A model generated the notes under the pieces. It made no database searches. It was given only the letters and a program-made list of their open reading frames with translations, and was not told the origin of the DNA. Source: Corbicula japonica (lineage: Eukaryota > Mollusca > Bivalvia > Venerida > Cyrenidae). From it: a DNA stretch of 64,000 nucleotides. A program made the translations under genes and the position numbers. The stretch covers positions 4,898,001 through 4,962,000 of the forward strand of contig JAZAYU010000037.1 in the NCBI GenBank assembly GCA_038501625.1. Reading direction: 5' to 3'. Positions 49,558 to 60,096 of this stretch are shown here, in pieces. Position 1 is the stretch's first letter, and each line of letters opens with the position of its first letter.

Positions 49558-49828
49558 TCTAGGGTGCACCAACCTCACACTTGCCCCAACAGGTTCTCAT
49601 ATCACAAAACAAATACAAGTTGTCTTGGTGAAACAACTCCAACCCACTTATTGGCTCAACAAAGTTGCATGCAAAAGCACACAAACATATAAAACATAAG
49701 AATTTAATAGCATTGCAAAGCCAAAGGGCGGGTACTCAATGATCTTACCGAGACCAGAGCTCCTGGAGTAAAATCAGCAAGAACACGATGACAGGGATAA
49801 AAGAAACAAATCGAGCTTCTAGGTTCTT

Positions 49829-50250
49829 TTAAGAAAAGATTTCCTCATAAACCTTCATAAACTCTAAAACCCCGGCCACCGTCGTGCAACCAAAGAGGTA
49901 AGCATAATGATCAACTGTAGAAGGGTTAATCACCAGGCATGCAGAGCGCTGTAAAATATCATGTTGGTAACCTTTCTTTTTAAATTTACAGATGGTTTTT
50001 ACGAATAACCGGGAGAAATTAACATTGCCCTTTATCTTCTTAAGTTTATAAATTAAATCTCCATAAAATACTGGCTGTGAAATACCTTGTTGCAATAGTG
50101 ATTTTAAACTGCACCTGTATTTATGAATTAGATCTGGGTATCGACGATAAAACTTGCAAAATGTTTTCCTTAATTTGTGATACCGATAACCTTGTTTTAA
50201 AAGTTTTTCTGTAATGCAAAGATTACGTTCATTGAAATCATTAATATCGT
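49829..50250 (-). pseudogene. RT C-terminal extension of the Penelope-like element
   Basis: Minus frame 50095-49829 (SQPVFYGDLIYKLKKIKG...) plus the preceding in-frame stretch to about 50310 (NDFNERNLCITEKLLKQGY, YHKLRKTFCKFYRRYPDLI). It is separated from the RT core by a one-base frameshift near 50310. Typical of the region after the thumb in Penelope-like elements. Confidence 0.75.
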
Positions 50251-50973
50251 TGCAAGCTCTTGAAAAGCGAACAAGCTGTGAAATATAAACCCCGTAAGAT
50301 GTTGCACGGAGAAATCGCCGTCTAAAAACGGAAAATTTACTATATTAAAATTAAAATCATCTCTTTTATCATATATTTTAGTAGTGACATAACCATTTTC
50401 AATTGACAGATTTAGATCGAGAAAGTTTGCTTGCTGTTCTGAAGTGTTCGCTTTATTAAGTTGTAGTTCTTTAGGGTAGATCTTATTAACCAGTAATGGA
50501 AAATGGTTATTATCTATATTTAATAAATCATCAAGGTACCTCGAGGTCTTGTTAAAAGCTGTAATAATATCATCTTGATGTTCAGTAGAAAGAGATAACA
50601 TAAAGTCTCTTTCATAACAGTATAAAAACAGATCAGCAACAAGGGGTGCACAATTAGTACCCATTGGGATGCCTATTACTTGTTTATAAATAGAGGTACC
50701 GAATCTAACATAAATATTATCCAGTAAGAAAGTTAGCGACTCTATTAGGTCTTGACAAGTCCATAAAGTATAATTATCATAAGAACCATCTGTAAAAAAT
50801 GCCCTATGTTCATTACAAGCGATGAAGGTTTTATTTTCTCTAGCAAACGTTTTTTCAATGAGACTGGTTAGTTTGTCTCTTATTAAATTATGAGGGAGCG
50901 AGGTATATAAAGTTGAGAAATCATAAGTAGACAAACAGAACGCCTGAAAATTATTTGATTTAAGCTTTTTCAA
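50197..50973 (-). pseudogene. Reverse transcriptase core of the Penelope-like element
   Basis: A 258-codon frame. It shows the fingers/palm block STYDFSTLYTSLPHNLI with the first catalytic Asp, QVIGIPMGTNCAPLVADLFL and the active-site YLDD in SRYLDDLLNIDN, then ANFLDLNLSIENGYVTTKIY, all characteristic of Penelope-like RTs. The frame shifts at both ends: near 51000 before it (after YFGRLK) and near 50310 after it. The last ~30 codons of the open frame are therefore out of the native frame. Confidence 0.85.
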
Positions 50974-51746
50974 GACGTCATTTGAATTTTTAATCGACCA
51001 AAATAAATTTTGCCAGAAGTTTCAAAAACCTTATCGCAATACCTAATTACATGTTCTTTAATAGCTTTAAGACAAGAAGTTAAGAGCACGGATAATTTAG
51101 TAGTAGTGCAAGAACTAGAGTTAGCAATAAATCTTGCTTTGTACGGTGTTTTATGCAGTTTAGGCAACCAATACATAGTAGGTACTTTGTCTTGTTTCGG
51201 CTCAATACTGATTCTAAATTTTGTAATTTGTAGAGTGTGTGCAGTAACAATATCACTCTCAGATGAAGAAGTCAGTACATAAGCATTAGTGCTGTTCAGT
51301 TCTTCAGTTTGAATATTAATATAGTGTACCCGTCACACTATAATTACATTATTAGAAGCCTTATCAGCGGGTGTTAAAACAAATTTGTTATGAAAGTCTT
51401 GAATTCCTTTTTTCAAATGACGAAAGTTAAAACGAGGTCGAGGTGGTAATAAAGCAATGTTTCCTTCATAAAATAATATACGAGTGTCTATTATTTTAAA
51501 TATGTGTTTTTTCCAGTTAGAAAGTGCATTAGGCTCAGCATGTTCTCTTTTGCACCATTTATTGCAAAATAGGTTTAAAGACTCAGAAATTACTGCACGA
51601 CATGCATTAAAATCAATTTTGGATGGAATTCTATATTTGGGACCTTTAGAAATTAAATTACGAATTCTAGAGTCTTTGATTACATTAAGATCACCGGTAA
51701 CAATATGACCGACAGGCTTATAGCAATATTTAGAAGTTAAACACTC
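50974..51746 (-). pseudogene. RT fingers region of the Penelope-like element, broken
   Basis: In the minus frames one reads FVLTPADKASNNVII (the RT1-type motif of Penelope-like elements) near 51400-51345, then a stop, then TMYWLPKLHKTPYKARFIA near 51180-51115. The LPKLHK.P...R.I block is diagnostic of the Penelope-like RT family. At least one nonsense change and one frameshift interrupt it. Confidence 0.8.
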
Positions 51747-52271
51747 TCAAGATTTTGGTGTATTATCAATGATCTGTAAATCAGAGGTAATTTTATTGTA
51801 ATTAAAAATTGTATTTCTAGTTGGTTTGTTGTATTTATAACAAACCATAGGCGATTCAGTATTCTTAAAATAATTCGGAACAGCCGATTGAACTGTTTTA
51901 TCTTTAAATATACTAGGAAGGTCAATAAAATCTATTCCTTTATTTAAAAAAGAAATTTTAAGGAAATGTCTTTTATGGTCAGATTCCAAGTCAATGTGTG
52001 GCCTGAGAACATGCCGAGTATAACACTGAATCAGACTAGCAACCTCGTAAAAAGGATGGGTTCTTATGACGATGTCGTCGGCTTCCTCATCCAGTTTCTG
52101 CAGACTTGATATAGAAAGAGAAGGCAACTTAGAAAGCATAGCGTGTCTGCCAGATTGTTTTAAAATGATATGTAGGTCATTAATAGAACAACGAATTCGT
52201 GATTTTCTTTTTATGTTTCCATTAGTTCTGCTTCCGTGCGACCTCGATTTTCTTTTGCGTAATTCAAGCAA
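51747..52271 (-). pseudogene. Linker between endonuclease and RT, Penelope-like element
   Basis: A 174-codon frame. Basic start (ELRKRKSRSHGSRTNGNIKR), then a helical region and HPFYEVASLIQCYTRHVLRP. It corresponds to the N-terminal RT extension that precedes the fingers in Penelope-like proteins. Its last codons run into a frameshift. Confidence 0.7.
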
Positions 52272-52329
52272 TTCAAAGACGTCATAATCAGGATTTTTAG
52301 AAATGTTGCCTTCCTGATAAATATTATCA

Positions 52330-52870
52330 TTTAAACCAAGTGGGTATGCAGATTGTAATTTTTTAATCCATTTTTGTTCCGAATGAGTCTGGTCCTAATT
52401 TTAAATGCTCTTGATGCAGCGCTGTCAAATGTAAGTTTTTCTACTGGTTGAACGGAAATATACTCAACAAAAAAAGAAACCTGACACTGTAACTTTGAAT
52501 AAGTATGAGGTGCATATTCAAAATCTGTATATTTTTGCACCATCCAAAAGAAAATAACCACTGAATCACTTGTTTCATGCACCAAAAATATCAAAATGCA
52601 TAATTAAGTTCAAAACATGCACAATTTTTATTACATACCACAATTCAATTAGCTTTAAATCTGATTCCAGGAAAATACACCAAATATAAAGTGTCAGGTT
52701 TCTATTTTTGTTGAGTATATTTTGTAAACGGTGTCCTGAATGTTTAAAATGCTGGTATAAAAATGTTTTAAATTTGCTGTTGTTTCGAATTTTCGAGCAA
52801 TGTTGTCCAAAACGTGTTTTTAAGTGGCAACCTGTTTGACCTACATATTGAATTCCACATTTATTAGAAT
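52330..52870 (-). pseudogene. GIY-YIG endonuclease segment, interrupted by a MITE
   Basis: The minus strand near 52865-52795 reads CGIQYVGQTGCHLKTRFGQH, the GIY-YIG core with its Arg; a His-containing stretch (LYQHFKHSGHR) follows. The reading frame enters the MITE at 52717 and resumes at 52460 with ISVQPVEKLTFDSAASRAFK. A TGA and a frameshift separate it from the upstream Cys motif ORF. It lies upstream (5') of the RT, the permuted order. Confidence 0.8.
52459..52719. mobile_element. 257-bp TA-target MITE inside the GIY-YIG ORF
   Basis: The element spans 52461-52717. Ends TACTCAACAAAAAAAGAAAC and GTTTCTATTTTTGTTGAGTA, with inverted repeats of about 28 bp that include CCTGACAC. TA flanks both sides (52459-52460 and 52718-52719). 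TA target use and these ends fit a Tc1/mariner-derived MITE. Removing it restores continuity of the flanking endonuclease sequence. Confidence 0.85.
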
Positions 52871-52903
52871 TTCAAGTTAAACGTAAACAACATTATCAGT
52901 TTG

Positions 52904-53332
52904 TCAGTCTATATCATTATTAATGTTAACAGAAAAAGTTCTACCGTTAACTGTGGATTTAAGGACAGAATTACAATTCAAATAATCACAGCATCTGCAC
53001 CTCTTAGAATTGCACTTCAAAATAGAAGGATAAGATCTGCGTCTTGCGTCATTCAATTTATTTGGTGTAGGAATATTGTATTTTCGAAGAATAGGAGATT
53101 TTAAAGGTGACAGTGTAATTTTCAAATTGTTTTTAAATAAATTTGTACGATGAACACTCTGCAGACCTGTCATATTAATAGAGCTTGCCGAAGATAAATT
53201 TAAACGTGATAAACGAACTGATGGCTGCAGACTTTTAAATGATTTAATTTTATGCGGTGTTTGGACAGAAGACGCAGAAGATAGCCTTATAGGTGAAATA
53301 TTTATTTTTAATATTTTATTTTGTGCCGCCAT
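52904..53332 (-). CDS. N-terminal ORF of the Penelope-like element with Cys motif
   Basis: A 142-codon frame starting MAAQNKILKINISP. It has a basic, Ser-rich leader, then KCNSKRCRCCDYLNCNS near the end, a CxC-type cysteine cluster that in Naiad-type proteins sits just before the GIY-YIG domain. The frame ends at a TGA where the family would continue into the endonuclease, so this is the front part of a broken protein rather than a separate gene. Confidence 0.7.
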   Translation of the reverse strand: MAAQNKILKINISPIRLSSASSVQTPHKIKSFKSLQPSVRLSRLNLSSASSINMTGLQSVHRTNLFKNNLKITLSPLKSPILRKYNIPTPNKLNDARRRSYPSILKCNSKRCRCCDYLNCNSVLKSTVNGRTFSVNINNDID

Positions 53333-53398
53333 AATGAAATCTGTAGAAAGAATACCATTATATGAGCAGCGACTTTAGGTTACATTGACATTTTTAAG

Positions 53399-53406
53399 TG
53401 ACGTCA
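53399..53406. promoter_or_regulatory. CRE-type palindrome TGACGTCA in the Penelope-like 5'UTR
   Basis: A perfect cAMP-response-element palindrome about 70 bp upstream of the ORF start at 53332, in the element's putative promoter/5'UTR. A single 8-bp match can occur by chance. Confidence 0.3.
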
Positions 53407-53790
53407 CAACGTAATACTTGTATTGGCAGTAAAGCGCGCTAAACAATTTATTCTATAAATAGCACACAGAACAATTTCCATAAATATTAACGTGCTGATT
53501 CACTGATCCCAAAGACATGGGACTGTAAAAAGAGTACTAAAATACACTAAAAGGACCAATTCTGGTTCCAGATAGTATAAAATAATAACTCAATTTAAAC
53601 GTAACAGAAAGTCGGTGAACATATAACCTTCAATGTGGTATTTGAGAGTAAATGAGTGAGTGGGGAGGGGGTGTAGAAAGTGAATGTCAAATGCAGTACC
53701 TGAGGGATGAAAAGATAACAGTATTGAATGTAAGTACGGGGAGACGTTTTACGGCCGCCACACAGCACATACACAACTACTGTGATTATA

Positions 53791-54002
53791 AAAAGGTGAA
53801 ATATGCATATCAGGAATCGCCACATTCAGAAAAAACAGCCTCCCCACACAGTCAAGAAGAAGAGAGGGAGAGAGCATGGTTAATAAAATGATCAGTTTCA
53901 AAAGAGACACCACTAACAATTAACAAAAATGAGAACCCGAGGGGTTACCGCCTTGGAACGGTCAGTGGCAAATCAAATTGCCACTGGGGGTTTAAACCAG
54001 GT
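53791..54002 (-). repeat. 5' terminal direct repeat (pseudo-LTR) of the Penelope-like element
   Basis: 212 bp, near-identical to 49347-49557 and to 11300-11511. It ends abruptly at CCAGGT, after which the sequence is unrelated (TAAAACAAAAAAGGTAATTT), consistent with a truncated upstream tandem copy. Confidence 0.9.
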
Positions 54003-54099
54003 AAAACAAAAAAGGTAATTTTATCTTTTCATATAACTTTGCTAACCAAAGGTTTTTAGTGATTCGGATGGTCTACACAAACTGTACTTTTCAACTTTC

Positions 54100-55125
54100 C
54101 TTTTATTATTCTATGATTTACCACTATAAAATCTAAATAATCAAGATTCCATGAATTTTCCAGACAATACTCGTTTTCCATGACTTTTCAAGATCTGTAC
54201 AAACCTTGCAATCAGCAATCCCAAGCGAGCTCTACACACGTCAAAATCAATATTTTATCATTTTTCCAGGCAATACTCGTTTTCCATGACTTTTCAAGAT
54301 CTTTGCAAACCCTGCCGTCAGCAATCGCAAACGAGCTCTCTACATGTTCTTTCTATACGCCAAGTTTCATGTCAATACGATGAACCGAACACAAGTTAAT
54401 AATCGCCGGAAACCAAATTTCTGTTTTTAGTAACGGTGACTTTGACCTTTGACGGACCGACCCCAAAAGCAATCCCAAGCAAGCCCTCCACCTGTTCTTA
54501 CTATACACCAAGTTTCATGTCAGTACGATGAACCAAACTCAAGTTAATCGCCGGAAACCAAATTTCTATTTGTAGTAACGGTGAATTCGACCTTTGACGG
54601 ACCGACCCCAAAAGCAATCCCAAGCGAGCCCTCCATCTGTTCTTAGTATACAAGTTTCATGTCAATACCATGAACCGAACTCAAGTTAATCGCCGTAAAA
54701 CAACCAGTTTGACGCCCGCCCGCCCGCCCAAGGACGAACACTATTCTAATAACCTGTGTTTTTTTCAAAAACCTTGTTACAAACAATACAATATGCGAGA
54801 ACCAGCAATATTTCATGTCAGTATGATGAACCGAACTCAAGTTAATCGCCGGAAACCAATTTCTATTTTTATTAACGGTGATTTCGACCTTTGACGGACC
54901 GACCCCAAAAGCAATCCCAAGCGAGCCCTCCACCTGTTCTTAGTATACAAGTTTCATGTCAATACTATGAACCGAACTCAAGTTAATCGCCGGAAACCAA
55001 CCAGTTTGACGCCCGCCCGCCTGCCCGCCCAACGACGAACACTATTCTAATAACCTGTTGTTTTCTTTTTCTTCAAAAACCTTGTTAAAAACAAGAAAAT
55101 ATGCGAGAACCAGCAATATACATGT
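54100..55125. repeat. Tandem/interspersed repeat block, ~145-bp unit
   Basis: Units share AAGTTTCATGTCAATACGAT, GAACCGAACTCAAGTTAATC, GCCGGAAACCAA and GACCTTTGACGGACCGACCC then CAAAAGCAATCCCAAGCGAG. About four copies from 54350. A second module (CAGTTTGACGCCCGCCCGCC, GAACACTATTCTAATAACCT) occurs twice, at 54700 and 55000, making a higher-order repeat of about 300 bp. The open frames here are repeat translation. Confidence 0.8.
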
Positions 55126-55811
55126 TGAAGTTCTAAAGTTCTAGCAATACAAACATTCTAACTAAATTGTTGAAGATCAGAATAGTATAAACAATATTTT
55201 TGGGTCTCTGTCAGGCTGCTCATCACCCCCTCCCCAAAAAATACAATTACAGCTTGATTTTCGTTGCTTTCTCTACACTTTCTGACAAAAAAGTGTTAGA
55301 CGAAGAAATAGTGTTTTACAAATCTAACGATTATGGTACTTTCAAGGAAAATATTAATAATGTTTGCATAATGGTAAGTTTTATCACCAGCTTAAATGCA
55401 TTCCTTAAAAAAAGGAAATATATATAAGTAATCTATTTTTTGTATGACATCCAATAAAAATTAAGCGCTTCTATTACAAAGTGTCTTAAAGTTTTAACTT
55501 CTGTGCCATGTGTTTTTTGGTTAAAAGGTTATGGTAATGACCGACTAGCTTTTTGTAAACTTTTGTTTATAGACAGCCTTTCCCGCCGAAGTCGGAAATT
55601 CGTTAGTCTCTAAGAAAAACATAAACGTTGTCTTGCTTTTGACGAACAAAATCGAGATAACGGAACGAATCTATTTCATATATGGCATCATCCTGAACAG
55701 TTGTTTGATTCAAATAAAGCATCAGCTCAACTTATATGCAACTAATATTTTGCTATTAAGGTTTGCGTCACGTGACTTACTAAAAAAAGACGCATAACAT
55801 TATTTTTATAT
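55126..55811. other. No gene recognised
   Basis: At 55538-55556 TAATGACCGACTAGCTTTTT mirrors 48090-48107 in inverse orientation. Otherwise unremarkable. Confidence 0.35.
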
Positions 55812-56523
55812 CCTGTAGAAAATACAACTATGGAAGCATATTTGTGCCACAACTTAACCACATAATATAACGTAAAAATAATGGAGGATTTCGCAAAAAA
55901 AAAGGTTTTTTTTTCGCGAAAACATCCATATTTTCACGACAAAAAAAAGTTATTTTAACACGAATTTATTTCTGTTAGTGCTCTAAACTGCCAGAACATA
56001 AAGATAAAGTTTTCATGTAAATAATGGAGGATTTCACGAAAACACATAACTTTTCACGAAACCTTAAAAATTTCACGAAAGATATTTTTGCATGAAAATA
56101 ATGGAAGATTTCACGAAATCAGATTTCGTGAAACGAAAAACAGATAACTTTTCATGAAAGCGTAACAATTTCACGAAAGATGCCAGTTATCTAAAAATTA
56201 TGGAAGCATATTTGTGCCACAACTTAACCACATAAAATAACGTGAAAATAATGGATGTTTTCGCGAAAAAAAAGTTATCTGTTTTCAAGAAAAAAATCTG
56301 TTTTCGTGAAATCCTCCATTATTTTCATGGATATTATATCTTTATGTTGAGGCAATTAAGAGCATTATCAGGAATAAATTCGTGTTAATTTCTTTCGTGT
56401 GAAATTTATCTGTTTTCGCGAAAAAAAACACAACTTTTTTTGCGAAATCCTCCATTTTTTCACGTTATTTTAAATGGTTAAGTTGTGGCGCAAATATGCT
56501 TCCATACCTGTAGAAAATACAAC
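55812..56523. mobile_element. 678-bp palindromic element flanked by a 17-bp direct repeat
   Basis: The body is 55829-56506, starting TATGGAAGCATATTTGTGCC and ending GGCGCAAATATGCTTCCATA. Outer inverted repeats are about 65 bp (ACAACTTAACCAC, AATAATGGAGGATTTC). CCTGTAGAAAATACAAC occurs on both sides (55812-55828 and 56507-56523). A third, internal copy of the end, in left orientation, starts at 56200. The interior is a dense set of TTTCGCGAAAA and TTTCACGAAA words. No coding capacity and no superfamily assigned. Confidence 0.8.
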
Positions 56524-58170
56524 ACACATATGTTAACATAATTTAACATGACGTTATAGATGAGCTTAATTCCTTATTTGCCGTAACTACAATGTTTAAA
56601 TATTGTTTCATCAACATTTAAAAGACTTTAATTGCAAATAATGGGAACGGAATAGCATTCTCAACACTCTCTTACACTATCGGCTCATTACATTCACCTC
56701 TGTTATAGGCTGGGACTACTGTAATGTAATAGGGAAATTATGCTAATAAATTACCAACATATTAGGTGTTAAACATTTATATTTTAAAATATTTATTTAG
56801 GGCCTTGTTTAGTTACTAATATCCTTTTCTAGATAACATCAAATAGTTTGTTTACTAATTACCATCTCGGTCAAAATATTTTAGCCACAGGTAATTTCAT
56901 GTCTTCATCTGTATGTATTAATTACATTTGACTCGTTCTTGTAATGATTAAGCAGGACGTTATATAACTGTTAATGTAGTTTTATAGATATTATTCATGT
57001 CAAACTGTCATCACGAAAATACATTTACTTAGTAATACGTCTGCGGGAACAGTCTAGTGTAGGGTATAAAAACCAGATATGTATCTGTATAGGAGAAGAG
57101 AACGGCCGGATGGCCGGAATGGGCCACGGAATGCCTTTAGGAGGATGGTTTGTTGGTCTCGTGGCTAAATTACTAAACTTTAAATAAGAGAAACTTATGA
57201 TACTTAGGAAATTATTTAGAAAAGCTACATTTATAAGAAAGAACTGTTTATGTTTTAGAAGTAATAGATAAACTGTTATAAAGCTCATACAGATATAAAG
57301 TAATTAATTTTGGAACTTGACAAGTGTTTGTGTTATTAAACCCTGAGACCTTTGTAAGAATTAACGCACTACATTACACTGCTTTCCGCTACTTTTTCTT
57401 TAACGCAAAGAAATAGTTCACCAATTACATTTACAATAGCTTGGGTTTCTTTGTTTGAATGAAAGATAGTGAATATTTCAGTCATTTGATTTACCTCAAG
57501 CTTTCAAATTCATAATTTATGACTATATAAAATAAGACTGTCGAGTTTGTCAAAAATCTTGACATTGAGCCTTTCGCAGAGATGTAAAGTGAGTGTAAGG
57601 AACGACAACTCTGCGAAGGAGATGTAAAGTGAGTGTAAGAAACGACAACTCTGCGAAGGAGTATTGCATTCTCAAGCTTTAGACGGGCGGCTTTGTCTGA
57701 AGGTCAGAGGACAGTAAATAGAAAAGCCTGTCGCGGATTGGACAATTTTGTCTAGGGACAATTCGGGCTTAATTTATTTTCAAAGATTCATTGGCCAAAA
57801 CTATAGAGAATAGAAATAATTTTTTGTTTTCAAAAATGTAAAATGACTTTAATTATATACTTAAAAATAAAAATGATTATTTAAAACACTGTTTGAAAGG
57901 TGATTTGTGTCACTTTAAAGAAGTTGGTACTTTCCTTATTTTGGGTTCGAGATTTGTTTACATTCTGGGGGTGGTTACTTTCGGTTTAAAATGCTGAGAG
58001 AATGAGTTGGTGAAGGCACCAATTCTTGGTCATTTTTGCATTTCCCAAGAGTGCCACTATGCAAATCTGGGGTAGTTTTGGAACAAGTCGTGTAAATAAA
58101 ATCACAGGAGGACCAAATCTTATAATGTAAGTCTATGGGAAACTATTTAGTGGTCTCTGACCTAAAGTGA
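56524..58170. other. Gene-poor stretch with a small tandem pair
   Basis: A 38-bp unit (GAGATGTAAAGTGAGTGTAA, ACGACAACTCTGCGAAG) is repeated twice at about 57580-57660. A 25-codon plus frame at 57110 (MAGMGHGMPLGGWF) is too short to support. Nothing else recognised. Confidence 0.4.
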
Positions 58171-58179
58171 CCACGTCCG

Positions 58180-58610
58180 GTGCCGCTGTTAACCGGTGTT
58201 ACCCTTCAAAGTTCAAGTTTGGTCCATTATAATATGTCGGTCATCAGGATGACAGTTGCTTTATAGTTGCTCATCAGGATGACCGACAATTATGTTCTGT
58301 CTAGTGAGTAATTCATTATGTTCCATCATTAAAATATACTGTTTAGTAGTGTTGGCTTTTAGTATTTTATTTTGCGAAACGGAACGGAACGGAACAAGTG
58401 ATTGGGCATCAAACGGGGAATCACAGTTTTCATATTATTATCCTTTTGTAAAGTTGGTTTGGCTAGGAACTTTTTTTTACTCTTTTATATAAATAGATAG
58501 ATATTATACTTCTACCACCCAGCAACATGTCGTTGAAACTGAACATAACAAAAAAATCATTCAGTAATACACTTCTTCACCTAAACACAGCTCAACAAAT
58601 AACACGTTCT
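58180..58610. repeat. Repeat cluster related to 46930-48060
   Basis: 58180-58252 is the inverse of 46930-46997. 58285-58355 resembles the 47580-48060 units on the same strand, and 58505-58605 resembles them inverted (CACCCAGCAACATGTCGTTG). The mixed orientation suggests rearranged ends of one element family. Confidence 0.6.
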
Positions 58611-59539
58611 TTTGAAGCTAGAAAATATTAACATCACATAACATTGCAGTTCAGTTATAGGTCACATTAGAATTATCACACGGCATATCGTTTCTTGGAC
58701 TCAACAGAATGACAGTTGACTGAGCATAATAGTTTTTCTTAATATGAGACAGTTCAGGCGTTCCATACAGCCTGAGTGGGACTGATAGGATATGGGCCTT
58801 ATAACTCGTCCTGATCTACAACAATTACGTTAGAATGTTGGTATTGGTATTATTATATTTATTTAGAATTTCGGCCGTGAAATATATATGCTCGTTCGCG
58901 CAACATATTTTATTTTTTTTTTTCAATGATGTCAATTTCAGTGAATCCCAGTGCAATTTATTATCATAATATCGAATCATCATTTTGCTGCTTTACAGTT
59001 GCTTTCTTTAGTGAAATACACTCAACAAATCAAGTTACAGGTGTTTTGTTAAGAACTGTCTACAGAACAATAATCGTCAGATTAATGATATTTTGCTAGT
59101 TAATAGTCTCTTCAGGTAACAAACAAGTTTCAGTATGCTTAGCTTATTTCTCTTATAAAACTCACTCAGTAAAGATATAAGTAACATTACTAATCTTATA
59201 TCTCGACTGTCCGTTTGAACTTATCTCGAAATGAAATAATGATAGGCATATAAAACAAGGCAGAGATGAACAGATTCTCAATTTTAATCTAAAAACTGCT
59301 AGTCGGCTGAAAATATCGCAGTTTTACTATTTCACTTAGAGAATTGTTTGAGATATTATGCAGTTAAATTGAACAAGAATGTTTATTCGTTTGAACTTGT
59401 GGGTTGAAAGCTTAGGTGAAGAACAATATCAGCATCAACTTAAGTATACTTAGTTTAATTGGGTTTCAATGAGTCCATTAAACTCGATCTGGTCTGTGGA
59501 CCCCAGCATGAACTTCGTCTTAACTGTCGACAATTTATA
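58611..59539. other. No gene recognised
   Basis: AT-rich spacer without supported features. Confidence 0.4.
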
Positions 59540-60096
59540 GAAAAAGTGAAAAACGTGTATCAGGAATTGCCGCATTCAAAATACACAGCCTCCTCACAAA
59601 GCCAAAAGCAGAGAGGAAGGGGTTAGGGTTAGGGTTTACAAAATGACCAATATCGAAACAAACACCACAAACAACGAACACAAATGCGAACCCGAGGGTT
59701 TACCGCCTTTGAACGGTCAGTGGCAAAACTATTTGCCACTGGGGGTTTAAACCAGGTTCTCATGTGCACCAATCTCACACTTGTGACAACAGGTTCTCAT
59801 ATTAACAACCAATTACACGTTGTCTTGGTGAAAGCACACCAATCCACCCAGCAACTTGACAATGTTGCATGCAAAAGCACACAAACATATAAAACATAAA
59901 AAGCTAAAAGGGAGGGTACTCAATGACCTATCGAGATCAGAGCACCTGAAGTCAATGCCTTTTATTTTATCGAGTCTAAAAACTTAATCAGAAAAAAACT
60001 TTCTGTGGAATACCTTGTTGCAATATTAATTTTAAACTGCCACTGTATTTTTTTAATTAAATTTGGGTATCGCCGATAAAACTTGCAAAATAACTA
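59540..60096 (-). mobile_element. Diverged Penelope-family copy, interrupted by a hAT-like element
   Basis: GTGTATCAGGAATTGCCGCA, CGAACCCGAGGGTTTACCGC, TTGAACGGTCAGTGGCAAAA, TTGCATGCAAAAGCACACAA and GGTATCGCCGATAAAACTTG follow 49350-50160. Positions 59622-59636 read GGTTAGGGTTAGGGTTT, about two and a half telomere-type hexamers inside the terminal repeat. The copy stops at the hAT-like insertion and was not picked up again beyond it. Confidence 0.75.

Larger units (their letters stand above)
49347..54002 (-). mobile_element. Penelope-like retroelement with N-terminal GIY-YIG (Naiad-type), degraded
   Basis: Element order on the minus strand is terminal repeat (54002-53791), 5'UTR, N-terminal ORF with a Cys motif (53332-52904), GIY-YIG segment (about 52870-52330), linker (52271-51747), reverse transcriptase (about 51700-50197), RT C-terminal extension (about 50250-49829), 3'UTR and terminal repeat (49557-49347). 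Classic Penelope elements carry the GIY-YIG domain after the RT; placing it before the RT is the mark of the Naiad/Chlamys clade described from invertebrates and protists. Direct terminal repeats are usual for Penelope-like elements (pseudo-LTRs). The coding region is broken by several frameshifts and stops and by a MITE in the endonuclease, so this copy is non-autonomous. A 3'-end copy at 11300 is about 98% identical, indicating fairly recent family activity. Confidence 0.88.

Noticed and set aside
57025..57288. Small proline-rich minus frame and a 25-codon plus frame (MAGMGHGMPLGGWF)
   Set aside because: Too short, no splice sites in phase, no recognisable domain.
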